Assembly: GCA_009841145.1 (NCBI GenBank) | Contig: VXMJ01000026.1 | Location: 124,001-188,000, forward strand | Direction: 5' to 3' | DNA from: Caldilineaceae bacterium SB0661_bin_34 | GTDB lineage: Bacteria > Chloroflexota > Anaerolineae > Caldilineales > Caldilineaceae | DNA: 64,000 nt | Part shown: positions 47,048-55,414 of the stretch, one piece after another | Position numbering within the stretch: position 1 is the first letter of the stretch | Layout of the letters: the number at the start of each line of letters is the position of its first letter | Position numbers and translations under genes: made by a program | The notes under the pieces: model-generated | The model's input: only the letters and a program-made list of their open reading frames with translations | What the model was told of the DNA's origin: nothing | The model's database searches: none

Positions 47048-47140
47048 GGGTACCCTTGACTTCCAGGCGGGAAAGAGCAACCGCGGGACATTGTCGGACG
47101 AACCTCGAGCGGATCGCCGACACGGCTACCAAGCCTCCTG

Positions 47141-47169
47141 TTGACCGCCAACAACAATCCGTACACAAT
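47141..47169 (+). promoter_or_regulatory. Candidate promoter for the FHA regulator
   Basis: TTGACC (47141-47146) and CACAAT (47164-47169) are separated by 17 nt on the plus strand: 5/6 and 4/6 matches to the -35 and -10 consensus. It would give a leader of about 110 nt before the FHA gene and lies in the 240-nt region shared with the divergent kinase. Confidence 0.35.
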
Positions 47170-47287
47170 AGGGTTGGTCAGGAGGCAAGACCGGTCAAGC
47201 GTCCGGCAGTCTAGCATATGGTGGACGGCCTGGACAGCGCGGTTGTGACGGTGGCCCAAACCGGTACTTGTCCAGCGGGAGGGACGG

Positions 47288-47953
47288 ATGTCTTTCAAGG
47301 TTCACGGAAAGCTGGTCTGTCTGAACGGCCCCGGCAGCGGCCGGGAGGTGGTCTTGGGCGAAGGCACGAGCACTGTTGGCCGGGCTCCCAACTGCGACAT
47401 TGTGCTGGATGACAAGTTTGCGTCGCGCCAGCACGCCATGATCGATCGCCTGGATGGCCAATACCTAGTGCGCGACATTGGCAGCAAGAATGGCATTGCA
47501 GTCAACCAGCACCGACTGTCCCGGGACGAATCAGTGGTCCTAACGGATGGTGCGGTCGTCACCTTCGCCAATACCCGGTTCCGATTTGAGGATCCGGCGG
47601 CGACGATGACCAACCTGAGTCTGGAGAAGTCCGAGACCGCGCCTGTCCTTCGCTTGCATGAGGCCAGTCGTCATGTGCTCATCAACGGTGTGCCCCTGAA
47701 TCCTCCGTTAAGCCTGAAACAGTTCGATTTGTTGTGTCTGCTGCACGACAGGCTGGGCCAAGCGGTGAGCAAGCACGAGATTGCCAGTGCCGTGTGGCCG
47801 GAGGAAACCGACGGTGTGGCGGACAGCAACGTGGATCGCCTGGTCAGCCGGGTCCGTTCGCGGCTAGCCGACGCCACCGGTGGAAACCAGTTCATCGAAA
47901 CGGTGCGCGGTTTTGGTTTCCGGATGCTGGATCCCGACGGCAACGGGAAGTAG
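47288..47953 (+). CDS. FHA-domain winged-helix regulator
   Basis: A 221-residue fusion. The N-terminal FHA domain (about 5-100) binds phosphothreonine: STVGRAPNCDIVLDDKFASRQHAMI, VRDIGSKNGIAVNQHRL. The C-terminal OmpR/PhoB-type DNA-binding domain (about 120-215) shows LSLKQFDLLCLLHDRLGQAVSKHEI and NVDRLVSRVRSRL to FIETVRGFGFRM. There is no receiver domain, so input is probably phosphopeptide binding rather than phosphorelay. GGGAGGGACGG precedes the ATG. The divergent PknB-like kinase is the obvious partner. mocA and xdhC genes follow on the same strand and may be regulated by it. Confidence 0.85.
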   Translation: MSFKVHGKLVCLNGPGSGREVVLGEGTSTVGRAPNCDIVLDDKFASRQHAMIDRLDGQYLVRDIGSKNGIAVNQHRLSRDESVVLTDGAVVTFANTRFRFEDPAATMTNLSLEKSETAPVLRLHEASRHVLINGVPLNPPLSLKQFDLLCLLHDRLGQAVSKHEIASAVWPEETDGVADSNVDRLVSRVRSRLADATGGNQFIETVRGFGFRMLDPDGNGK

Positions 47954-48003
47954 CGCCGGGGAACAACGGGATTCCGGTCTGGCACGGGTAGTCCTGTTCC
48001 ACC

Positions 48004-48648
48004 ATGCAACCATCCATCTCGTCGGCAACTGCCGCGATCCCCTTGCCTGTATTGGTCATGGCGGCAGGTGCTTCCCGCCGCATGGGGCGCCCCAAGCAAT
48101 TGCTGCCCCTTGGGTCCGGCACTGTCCTGACAACGGTCATCGATACTCTGTTGGCTGCCGACTGCAACCCGGTCGTTTGCGTCTTGGGGGCCTCAAGCAC
48201 CCAAGTGGCAGCTGCACTGGTCGGCTGGTCGGTCGAAACCGTGTACAACCCGGACTGGGACACCGGAGAAATGCTCAGTTCCGTCCAATGTGGTCTCCGC
48301 CACCTGTCGCAATTGGAAACCCATCCCGGGTGCCTGATCGCGCTCGGCGACCAGCCGGGCTTGACCGCTGCTACGGTGAGGGCCTTGGTCGGTACCGTGG
48401 CGCACGATCCGCACCGGATAGTGTTCTGCAGCCATGGTATGCGCCGGCACCATCCCATCTACTTGCCGGCGTCACTGTGGCTGCGCATCTGCGAACTGCC
48501 GGTCGCCAGCACGCTGCGGGCCGTGACAGGGGACCCGCAACTGCCGGTCGCGTACGTAAATGTGGATTCGTTTAACGACTTCCGCGACCTGGACACGCCG
48601 GAACAGTATGATTCCTACCGCGCTCAGGCGATGTCAGACACCGGGTGA
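48004..48648 (+). CDS. mocA: Molybdenum cofactor cytidylyltransferase-like protein
   Basis: A 214-residue nucleotidyltransferase of the MocA/MobA-like group. VLVMAAGASRRMGRPKQLLPLG is the GxGxSxRMGxxKxLLP nucleotide-binding motif. LIALGDQPGLTAATV carries the metal-binding Asp, and RHHPIYLPASLW the GxP-like segment (here HHP). MocA makes the molybdopterin cytosine dinucleotide used by xanthine-dehydrogenase-type enzymes. The xdhC genes downstream support that assignment, although no hydroxylase gene is in the window. Confidence 0.85.
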   Translation: MQPSISSATAAIPLPVLVMAAGASRRMGRPKQLLPLGSGTVLTTVIDTLLAADCNPVVCVLGASSTQVAAALVGWSVETVYNPDWDTGEMLSSVQCGLRHLSQLETHPGCLIALGDQPGLTAATVRALVGTVAHDPHRIVFCSHGMRRHHPIYLPASLWLRICELPVASTLRAVTGDPQLPVAYVNVDSFNDFRDLDTPEQYDSYRAQAMSDTG

Positions 48649-48651
48649 TGC

Positions 48652-48981
48652 ATGACAGGTTCTCTGTATCCAAAGCTCCAGCAGTTGATTGAGGGTGGGA
48701 CCACGGTCGCCATGGCTACCATCACGATGGTGAAGGGATCGGTTCCCAGGGAAGTGGGGGCGAAAATGCTGATACATCCAGCTGGACTCCACGTTGGCAC
48801 GGTTGGCGGGGGATGTGGTGAGGCGGACGTGATCCGAGCTGCCCTGGACGTCATCAAGGATGGGGACCCTCGCACCGTACGCGTGGATTTGACCGAAGAC
48901 ATTTCTATGGACAGCCTTGGTGTTTGCGGCGGGATCATGGATGTTTTCATTGAACGCTGCGGCTCGGCGGATGTTGGTTAG
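48652..48981 (+). CDS. XdhC-type N-domain protein, short
   Basis: A 109-residue protein with the N-terminal XdhC/CoxI signature: KGSVPREVGAKMLIHPAG, GTVGGGCGEADVI and LGVCGGIMDVFIE. The conserved cysteines in GGGC and VCGG are implicated in handling sulfurated molybdenum cofactor. The protein stops before the Rossmann domain that normally follows; that domain is in the next gene. It starts 3 nt after the mocA stop, so the genes are likely coupled. Confidence 0.82.
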   Translation: MTGSLYPKLQQLIEGGTTVAMATITMVKGSVPREVGAKMLIHPAGLHVGTVGGGCGEADVIRAALDVIKDGDPRTVRVDLTEDISMDSLGVCGGIMDVFIERCGSADVG

Positions 48982-49201
48982 TGGACCGCGTTCGTGTTGT
49001 GGACTTGGGTGGTTCCCCTGCCCACGGACAGTTGCTTGGCACCGCACACAGACCAAAGCCGGACAGCGCGATGCCGAAGGCATCACGGTTGAGACCAAAC
49101 AGGAAGGCATGCAGTCAAGCTGCGGCTGACGCCGCATGCCGGCCAAAACACGATTTCGAAATCCTTCTCCATTATCGTCGGGCTTCGACGACTTGATCGG
49201 C

Positions 49202-49984
49202 ATGGATCTGTCCTTGCTCAAGGAATTGAATCGGGCATTGCGAGAACGCCAGTCGGTCGCCGTGGTCACGTTGACCCGTGGAGTCTCCGCACCGGGGATG
49301 TCGGTTGGCGACCAGTGCCTTGTCGATCCTGCCGTTGGTTCCGCACTGATGGGCCCGCTCCGGTTGTCCGGGGCGATGGTAGGGCAGGTTTTGGAGATCA
49401 TCGCTGGTCGGGAAAGCAAGCCACTGCACATCCGGACCAAGGAGTTGGAGTGTGACCTGTTCGTCGAGGTGCATGCCGCGCCTCCCCACTTGCTCATCGT
49501 GGGTGCCGGTCATATAGCCGTGCCGCTGGCCAGCATGGCGCACCTTTGCGAATTCCAGGTGACCGTGCTGGACGATCGGCCGCAATACGCCAGCCAAACC
49601 CGGTTCCCCACCGCCGATCAAGTTCGGGCCGCGCCGTTGGTAACGACCCTCCAATCAATGCGGAATGTCGGGCAGCTTGATCGGCACACGAGCGTCGTGC
49701 TGGTCACGAGAGGACACCAGCACGATGTTGATTGCCTGACGGAACTGATCGGGGACGACCTGGCCTACATTGGCATGATTGGAAGCAAGCGACGGATACG
49801 CGCAGTGTGGGAACTCCTGGAGTCGGAATACAATCTGGACCGTTCCTTGTTTGGCAAGGTACACGCGCCAATCGGACTGGACATCGGCGGCAGAACCCCA
49901 GCCGAGATTGCGGTGGCCATCCTGGCGGAAATCATCATGGTGCAATACCGGGGTCCACAGGCCGCGATGAGCATGCGGGGCTGA
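49202..49984 (+). CDS. xdhC: XdhC-family protein with Rossmann domain
   Basis: A 260-residue protein. The C-terminal XdhC Rossmann domain (about 95-255) is well conserved: LLIVGAGHIAVPLASMA, VTVLDDRPQYAS, YIGMIGSKRRIRAV and APIGLDIGGRTPAEIAVAILAEI. The N-terminal part (1-90) is an XdhC-N-like fold that lacks the GSxPR, GGGC and CGG signatures, which instead occur intact in the 109-residue protein upstream. XdhC proteins sulfurate and deliver molybdenum cofactor to hydroxylases. ATG 49202 is preferred; the frame is open to 49136. The 220 nt before it hold no recognisable gene. Confidence 0.85.
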   Translation: MDLSLLKELNRALRERQSVAVVTLTRGVSAPGMSVGDQCLVDPAVGSALMGPLRLSGAMVGQVLEIIAGRESKPLHIRTKELECDLFVEVHAAPPHLLIVGAGHIAVPLASMAHLCEFQVTVLDDRPQYASQTRFPTADQVRAAPLVTTLQSMRNVGQLDRHTSVVLVTRGHQHDVDCLTELIGDDLAYIGMIGSKRRIRAVWELLESEYNLDRSLFGKVHAPIGLDIGGRTPAEIAVAILAEIIMVQYRGPQAAMSMRG

Positions 49985-50066
49985 CATCCGGTTTCAATTC
50001 GGTGCCAGCCCGAGCCGATCCACGCGACTGGAAGCACTAGAAATCGATCCCGCCTGGAGCATATCC

Positions 50067-50086
50067 CTCAAGGTTTTTTCCTTGAG
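50067..50086. repeat. Inverted repeat with T6 loop
   Basis: CTCAAGG and CCTTGAG flank TTTTTT, 80 nt after the xdhC stop in the convergent region. A 7-bp hairpin is possible. Without a T tail it is not a convincing terminator. Confidence 0.35.
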
Positions 50087-50144
50087 AAATGCTAGGTTCG
50101 GCCGGCGGACCGATTACTTGAACGTGTGACTGGCGCGTGCCAAC

Positions 50145-50176
50145 CTGAAAACCCCCGCCTGGCATGCGATGCCAGG
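50145..50176 (-). terminator. Probable terminator after the PhyH gene
   Basis: CCTGGCAT and ATGCCAGG (50158-50176) are perfect inverted repeats with a 3-nt loop. On the minus strand the hairpin is followed by CGGGGGTTTT, about 55-85 nt beyond the dioxygenase stop. The T tract is short, so efficiency is uncertain. Confidence 0.45.
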
Positions 50177-50232
50177 TCCCGAGGCTTGTTGGCCGGCGAT
50201 GGCCGTTCCAAGTGCAAGCGATGGAACGGAAT

Positions 50233-50991
50233 CTATGCGAAAGGCACCGAGACCTCCTCGAAATGCCGGTAGGTGTCTTCGCCGCGTACCAGGATTGCCT
50301 TCCAACTCTTGCCGTGCGAGTTGTCTTCCATCTGCTTGATCCAAGTCGGAACGTATCGCAGCGTCAAGCCACAGCGCCGTCGCGCTGAGTGGTTCGGCAA
50401 AGAGCCGTGGATGAGGGTCCCGTCGTGGATCGACATCTGGCCGGCCCGCAACTCCAAGTTCGTCGCAGTGGCGGCCTGGTCCGGCGTCACCGATACCTCC
50501 TGGTTGATGCTTAGGAGATTGCCGGCCCGTTCGGCCTGCCCATGTTCCATCAGACCCAGATCGTGGGAACCCGGGATCACCTGCATGCAACCGTTTTCGA
50601 CGTCGCTGTCGTCGACCGCGTACCACGCAGTAATCGCCAGCGGCGGTTCAAGGCCCCAGAACGTCACGTCCTGGTGCCATGCAACGTAGGACTCACCCAA
50701 CTTGCCTTCGCCGTACTTGTTGAAGAAGTGCGTGGCAAGCAGCAGGATGTTGGGGCCAATCAGGCCTTCGATGCAGTCGAGAATGGTCCCGTTAGTGGCC
50801 AGCCGCCAAATGAATTCTTCCTCGAAGTGATAATCGATGAGTTCAATCTGGGCCCGTTCACGTCCAACGTGTTGTTCAATCCGGTCGAACTCGGTGGCGT
50901 ACCGCGACGCCTCCTGCGCTCCGACCACGTCGATAGCATTTAGGAATCCATCGCGCTTGTATCTGGTGATCTGTTCTTGTGTCAGTGCCAT
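50233..50991 (-). CDS. Phytanoyl-CoA dioxygenase (PhyH) family protein
   Basis: A 252-residue Fe(II)/2-oxoglutarate-dependent oxygenase. The iron ligands are visible as HxD in VAWHQDVTFWG and the distal His in LIHGSLPNHSARRRCGLTLRY, where the downstream Arg binds 2-oxoglutarate. NGCMQVIPGSHDLGL is the usual double-stranded beta-helix segment. The family is broad (lipids, natural products, phosphonates), so the substrate is unknown. GAGGTGAT lies 7 nt before ATG 50991. It is on the same strand as, and downstream of, the chelatase locus. Confidence 0.88.
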   Translation of the reverse strand: MALTQEQITRYKRDGFLNAIDVVGAQEASRYATEFDRIEQHVGRERAQIELIDYHFEEEFIWRLATNGTILDCIEGLIGPNILLLATHFFNKYGEGKLGESYVAWHQDVTFWGLEPPLAITAWYAVDDSDVENGCMQVIPGSHDLGLMEHGQAERAGNLLSINQEVSVTPDQAATATNLELRAGQMSIHDGTLIHGSLPNHSARRRCGLTLRYVPTWIKQMEDNSHGKSWKAILVRGEDTYRHFEEVSVPFA

Positions 50992-51072
50992 GACTTATCA
51001 CCTCGTCTCAATCTTGCGGAATGCGCGATCGTAGCACTCCCCGATTGTTTATGCGTTCGGATTGTCCGCGCT

Positions 51073-51090
51073 GTGGTCTCCGAAGACCAC
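51073..51090. repeat. Hairpin between the chelatase and PhyH genes
   Basis: GTGGTCT and AGACCAC flank a 4-nt loop, about 30 nt beyond the chelatase stop on the minus strand. No T tract follows, so it could be an RNA processing or weak termination element, or neither. Confidence 0.3.
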
Positions 51091-51119
51091 GCTGTACAAC
51101 AACCCGGTGGGCCGGACGG

Positions 51120-52094
<975 letters not shown>

Positions 52095-53283
52095 TCATCG
52101 ACGGACTGTGTCCCTTCAACATCTTCGGTCGCCTGTTCGTCGCTGTCGACCATCTGTTGGGCCTGAGCTTCCGCCTCCTCCAAATTCTTCTGCAGATGGT
52201 CCGGATGCAGTCCCGCCTCCATGAAGGGTTGTTTCTTCATGCGATGCGGAAGCGCCAATTCGGCGGCGTAGTGGATGTCGCGAGTGGTGATCTGCCGGCG
52301 ACCCTCAAATGCCGCCTGTGCACACGCCGTCTTGAGGATTACGATGTCGGCCCTGTGTCCGTCCACGCCGAAGTTGGTGGTCAGCGCAGCTATCGTGTAC
52401 AGGTCCCGGTCGGTGTACTCCACTTCGTGGTAGCTCCGGCGAGCAGTGATGACCTGTTCGCCAAGCGACGTTTCCCTTTCCTTCCACTCGGACACGAAGC
52501 CGTCCGGGTCCAGGTCGTACTCCAGCCGACGCTGGAGTATGGCGACCCGTTCCTCGGCGTCCTCAATGCCGGTCACATCCACGGCATGGGCAAACCGATC
52601 CAATAACTGGGGCCGCAGGTCACCCTCCTCAGGGTTCATGGAACCGATCAGGACAAAACGCGAGGGGTGCTGCACGCTGATTCCTTCGCGCTCCACCGTG
52701 TTCACTCCCATGGCCGCGGAATCCAGCAGCAGGTCAACCACGTGGTCATCCAGCAGATTCACTTCGTCGACGTACAGGATCCCCCGGTTGGCGGCAGCCA
52801 GCACCCCCGGTTCGAAATGCTTTTGGCCTTCCTGGATGGCCTTCTCGATGTCCAGGGTGCCCACGACGCGATCTTCGGTCGCACTCACCGGCAGATCCAC
52901 AAAGGCGGTGGTTTTTTCAACCGTGGGCGCCGATGCCACGTCCGTTAGTTCACGGCACTGGAAGCAAAGTTGATCGGGCCGCTCTGGATTGCAACTGAAA
53001 GGACAGTCGGCCACGGCCGTGATGGGGGGCAGCAACGCGGCCAGGCCACGCGCGGCCGTAGATTTGGCCGTGCCGCGTTCGCCCCGGATTAGGACACCGC
53101 CAATCTGCGGATTGATGGCGTTCAGAATCAGGGCCCGTTTCATGCGGTCCTGACCGACAATGGCCGTTAAGGGATAGGTGGTGTGCATCGGGCACTTCCG
53201 GTTGGCGGGTTCAATACGGTTGGCTAGTGCAATGCGACACGGGTTCGGTTCCCTTCCCCGTGTCTGCAACGCAGAGCGCAGTA

Positions 53284-53289
53284 TATAAT
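53284..53289 (+). promoter_or_regulatory. -10 element upstream of the ECF sigma gene
   Basis: TATAAT on the plus strand, 99 nt before the sigma-factor ATG. No -35 near consensus at 16-18 nt. Initiation would be about 53296, just before the palindrome at 53304. Confidence 0.4.
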
Positions 53290-53303
53290 CAGATTCGCCA
53301 TCG

Positions 53304-53325
53304 AAACCCAAAGCGCTTTGGGTTT
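53304..53325. repeat. Perfect 22-bp palindrome, candidate operator
   Basis: The half-site AAACCCAAAGC is followed directly by its exact reverse complement. It lies in the 200-nt divergent region between the chelatase gene and the ECF sigma gene, about 15 nt after the TATAAT and 63 nt before the sigma ATG. An operator for a dimeric repressor or an RNA hairpin (9-bp stem, GCGC loop) are both possible. Confidence 0.55.
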
Positions 53326-53388
53326 GCAACCTGTTGCCGTCGTCCGGCGTAGATAGAAAAGACCTCTCATCGAATCCGACCGGTCCCA

Positions 53389-54033
53389 ATGCTCGTCGAT
53401 GAACAAACCTTAAGGCTCCAGGCACGCTGGCTGGCCGCCGCCCGGATTGGCAACGGCGATGCTTACGGCGCTCTGTTCATGGCCTACCACGCAGCCTTGG
53501 TGCGATATGCATGGCCGCTGGTTGGAAGCCAGGAAGATGCCGAGGATGCCGTGCACGACGCCTTCTTGAAATCCTGGCAACGGCTGGACCGATTCGACGA
53601 ACGGCGCGGTGCCTATGGAACATGGATTTTCGCCGTCACGCGCAACTGTTGTCTTGATCGCCTCAGGGCTCGGAAGCGCCGTCCGACCTCCCAAGCCCCG
53701 GATCCCGATGCACAGGCTGAATGGCTTGCCGACGATGCTCCGGATCCTGAACATCAGGCAATGCAACAGGATCGACAGTCGGCCATGATGGCTAGGCTTG
53801 CCATGCTGCCGCCAGCTTATCGGGAGACGTTGGTCTTGTTCTACTGGAACGACCTGAGCGTGCATGAAATCGCGCAGGTTACCGGAACCTCCGAGTCGAA
53901 TGTCAAATCCAGGCTCAGCCGGGGACGTAGCCGTCTGGCAGACTTGCTGCGTCGGGAGATGGGGGTGCGCCGCGATCGCCAGCTGTCGTTGGACGCCCTG
54001 GACCTGCTGCTGACCGAAACCGGCCAAGCATGA
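53389..54033 (+). CDS. ECF RNA polymerase sigma factor
   Basis: A 214-residue extracytoplasmic-function sigma factor. Region 2 (about 22-92) shows ALFMAYHAALVRYAWPLVGS, EDAEDAVHDAFLKSWQRLDRFD and TWIFAVTRNCCLDRLRARKR, which recognises the -10. Region 4 (about 135-190) shows LAMLPPAYRETLVLFYWNDLSVHEIAQ and TGTSESNVKSRLSRGRSRLADLL, which recognises the -35. The downstream gene, 38 nt later, encodes its probable anti-sigma factor. It likely controls its own promoter. Confidence 0.93.
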   Translation: MLVDEQTLRLQARWLAAARIGNGDAYGALFMAYHAALVRYAWPLVGSQEDAEDAVHDAFLKSWQRLDRFDERRGAYGTWIFAVTRNCCLDRLRARKRRPTSQAPDPDAQAEWLADDAPDPEHQAMQQDRQSAMMARLAMLPPAYRETLVLFYWNDLSVHEIAQVTGTSESNVKSRLSRGRSRLADLLRREMGVRRDRQLSLDALDLLLTETGQA

Positions 54034-54071
54034 ATTTGATGCCGGTTGCGCGGTGTTGACTGCCTTGAGAA

Positions 54072-54674
54072 ATGAAAGTACAAATCGTCCACCCGCAATT
54101 TGAGGAACTGCTGGCCTCCCAGCTGGCAGGCCGTTTGACGAGCGACGAGGCAAGCAGACTGCAAGATCACTTGTCGACTTGCAGTATCTGTCGGACCCGC
54201 CAAGCCGAGTTGAGTGCAGTGTCGTCCGCAATGGTTCGGCAGGAGTTTCCGGGACCCTCGAAACATCTGGAGGAAAGGCTCCGCTCCAGCATAGCGGCAT
54301 TGGATCCGGTACCCGAACGGTTTCGCCCATTCAAGCTGGTGATGTTGTTGGCGATTCTGGTCATGCCGCCTCTGTTCGTCTATTCCCGTCTGCTTTTGGG
54401 CATGGTTGCGTTGCCCGGCATTACTGCGTTGGGTGCGATAGAGACTGTGGGAGCATCATTGTCGGTCGCGTCGCTGTGGCCACTGATGTACTGGGTCGGC
54501 ACCAACGCAGTGGCTCCGGCAACCACCCAGCTTGCAGAGGCAAACTCCATGCTGCAATTGGTGATGCCGTCCTGGGTGGCTGCATCCACCTGGCTGCTCA
54601 CGGCCGTGGCAGGGGTCGGCCTCATCTACTTGCGGAATCTGATTGGCAGAACGCCGGCGCCATCACACGCCTGA
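54072..54674 (+). CDS. Zinc-finger anti-sigma factor, membrane-bound
   Basis: A 200-residue protein. The N-terminal anti-sigma domain (about 5-50) has the ZAS pattern HLSTCSICRTRQ (His-x3-Cys-x2-Cys) preceded by a helix (FEELLASQLAGRLTSDEASRL). Three hydrophobic segments follow (about 78-100, 103-140 and 155-190), giving a membrane anchor with more than one pass. It should sequester the ECF sigma factor until a membrane or redox signal releases it. The pairing with the upstream gene is the usual operon. Confidence 0.87.
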   Translation: MKVQIVHPQFEELLASQLAGRLTSDEASRLQDHLSTCSICRTRQAELSAVSSAMVRQEFPGPSKHLEERLRSSIAALDPVPERFRPFKLVMLLAILVMPPLFVYSRLLLGMVALPGITALGAIETVGASLSVASLWPLMYWVGTNAVAPATTQLAEANSMLQLVMPSWVAASTWLLTAVAGVGLIYLRNLIGRTPAPSHA

Positions 54675-54727
54675 CATCTGATTGTCCCGCGTCGGTCGGC
54701 AGGCTGGTGCGCTCTCTTTGAGAGTCG

Positions 54728-55414
54728 TCAACGGCGCCCAACGGGATCGGGACTGCTGGCATCGTAGGGAAGCAGTTGTTTCCGAATTTTGGCGTAGCGG
54801 GACCCCAAATGGGCCCACCAAGGACCTTCGGCTCCGAATGGCACTGCCTTCCGGAGCGCTGCCCTGAACGAATCGGCATGGTTCTCGAAGTCAGGCATGT
54901 GGACGCCGCAATGTCCGATTTCCATTGGCATATGGGCATCGCTTCCGGCCGTAACCGGCTTGCCGTGCTGTTGCGCCAGTTCCAACGCCCGACGGTTGTC
55001 CCCGGGAAACATGCAACGGGAGTTCAGGACCTCGACGGCATCCACACGCTCGACGATCGCCAACGTGTGCTGCAAGCCCAATGCCGAGGAGCGCAACCTG
55101 TCTGCGGGGTGTGGGATGGAAATCACGGCTCCCTGCTCTTCCAACAGGTCCAGCGTCTTCAACAACGGAAGCCCCTTGGGTACTTCTTCCTTGACATAAT
55201 ACGCGATCACTTCGCCCACATCCGTCCGAACCTCTTCCCCGGGAATGATGAAGTCCGGATCCCGTTCCCACGCGACTTGGGCACCCAGGATGCAGTTGTG
55301 GTCGGTGATTGCGATCCGGTCGAAACCGAGTGCCCGCGCTCGTTCCATGACCCTGTGGATTGGGGCCAGGGAGTCCGGGCTGAAGTGGGTATGCAGGTGC
55401 AGGTCAACTTTCAT
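54728..55414 (-). CDS. PHP-domain phosphoesterase
   Basis: A 228-residue metal-dependent PHP protein. Metal ligands are visible: VDLHLHTHFSPDSL (H-x-H), IAITDHNCILG, ISIPHPADRLR, EVLNSRC and TAGSDAHMPMEIGHCG (Asp-x-His). Family members hydrolyse nucleoside or sugar phosphates and oligonucleotides; the substrate here is unknown. It overlaps the amidase gene by 11 nt, so they are likely coupled, at the end of the penicillin acylase-protease-amidase run. Confidence 0.88.
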   Translation of the reverse strand: MKVDLHLHTHFSPDSLAPIHRVMERARALGFDRIAITDHNCILGAQVAWERDPDFIIPGEEVRTDVGEVIAYYVKEEVPKGLPLLKTLDLLEEQGAVISIPHPADRLRSSALGLQHTLAIVERVDAVEVLNSRCMFPGDNRRALELAQQHGKPVTAGSDAHMPMEIGHCGVHMPDFENHADSFRAALRKAVPFGAEGPWWAHLGSRYAKIRKQLLPYDASSPDPVGRR

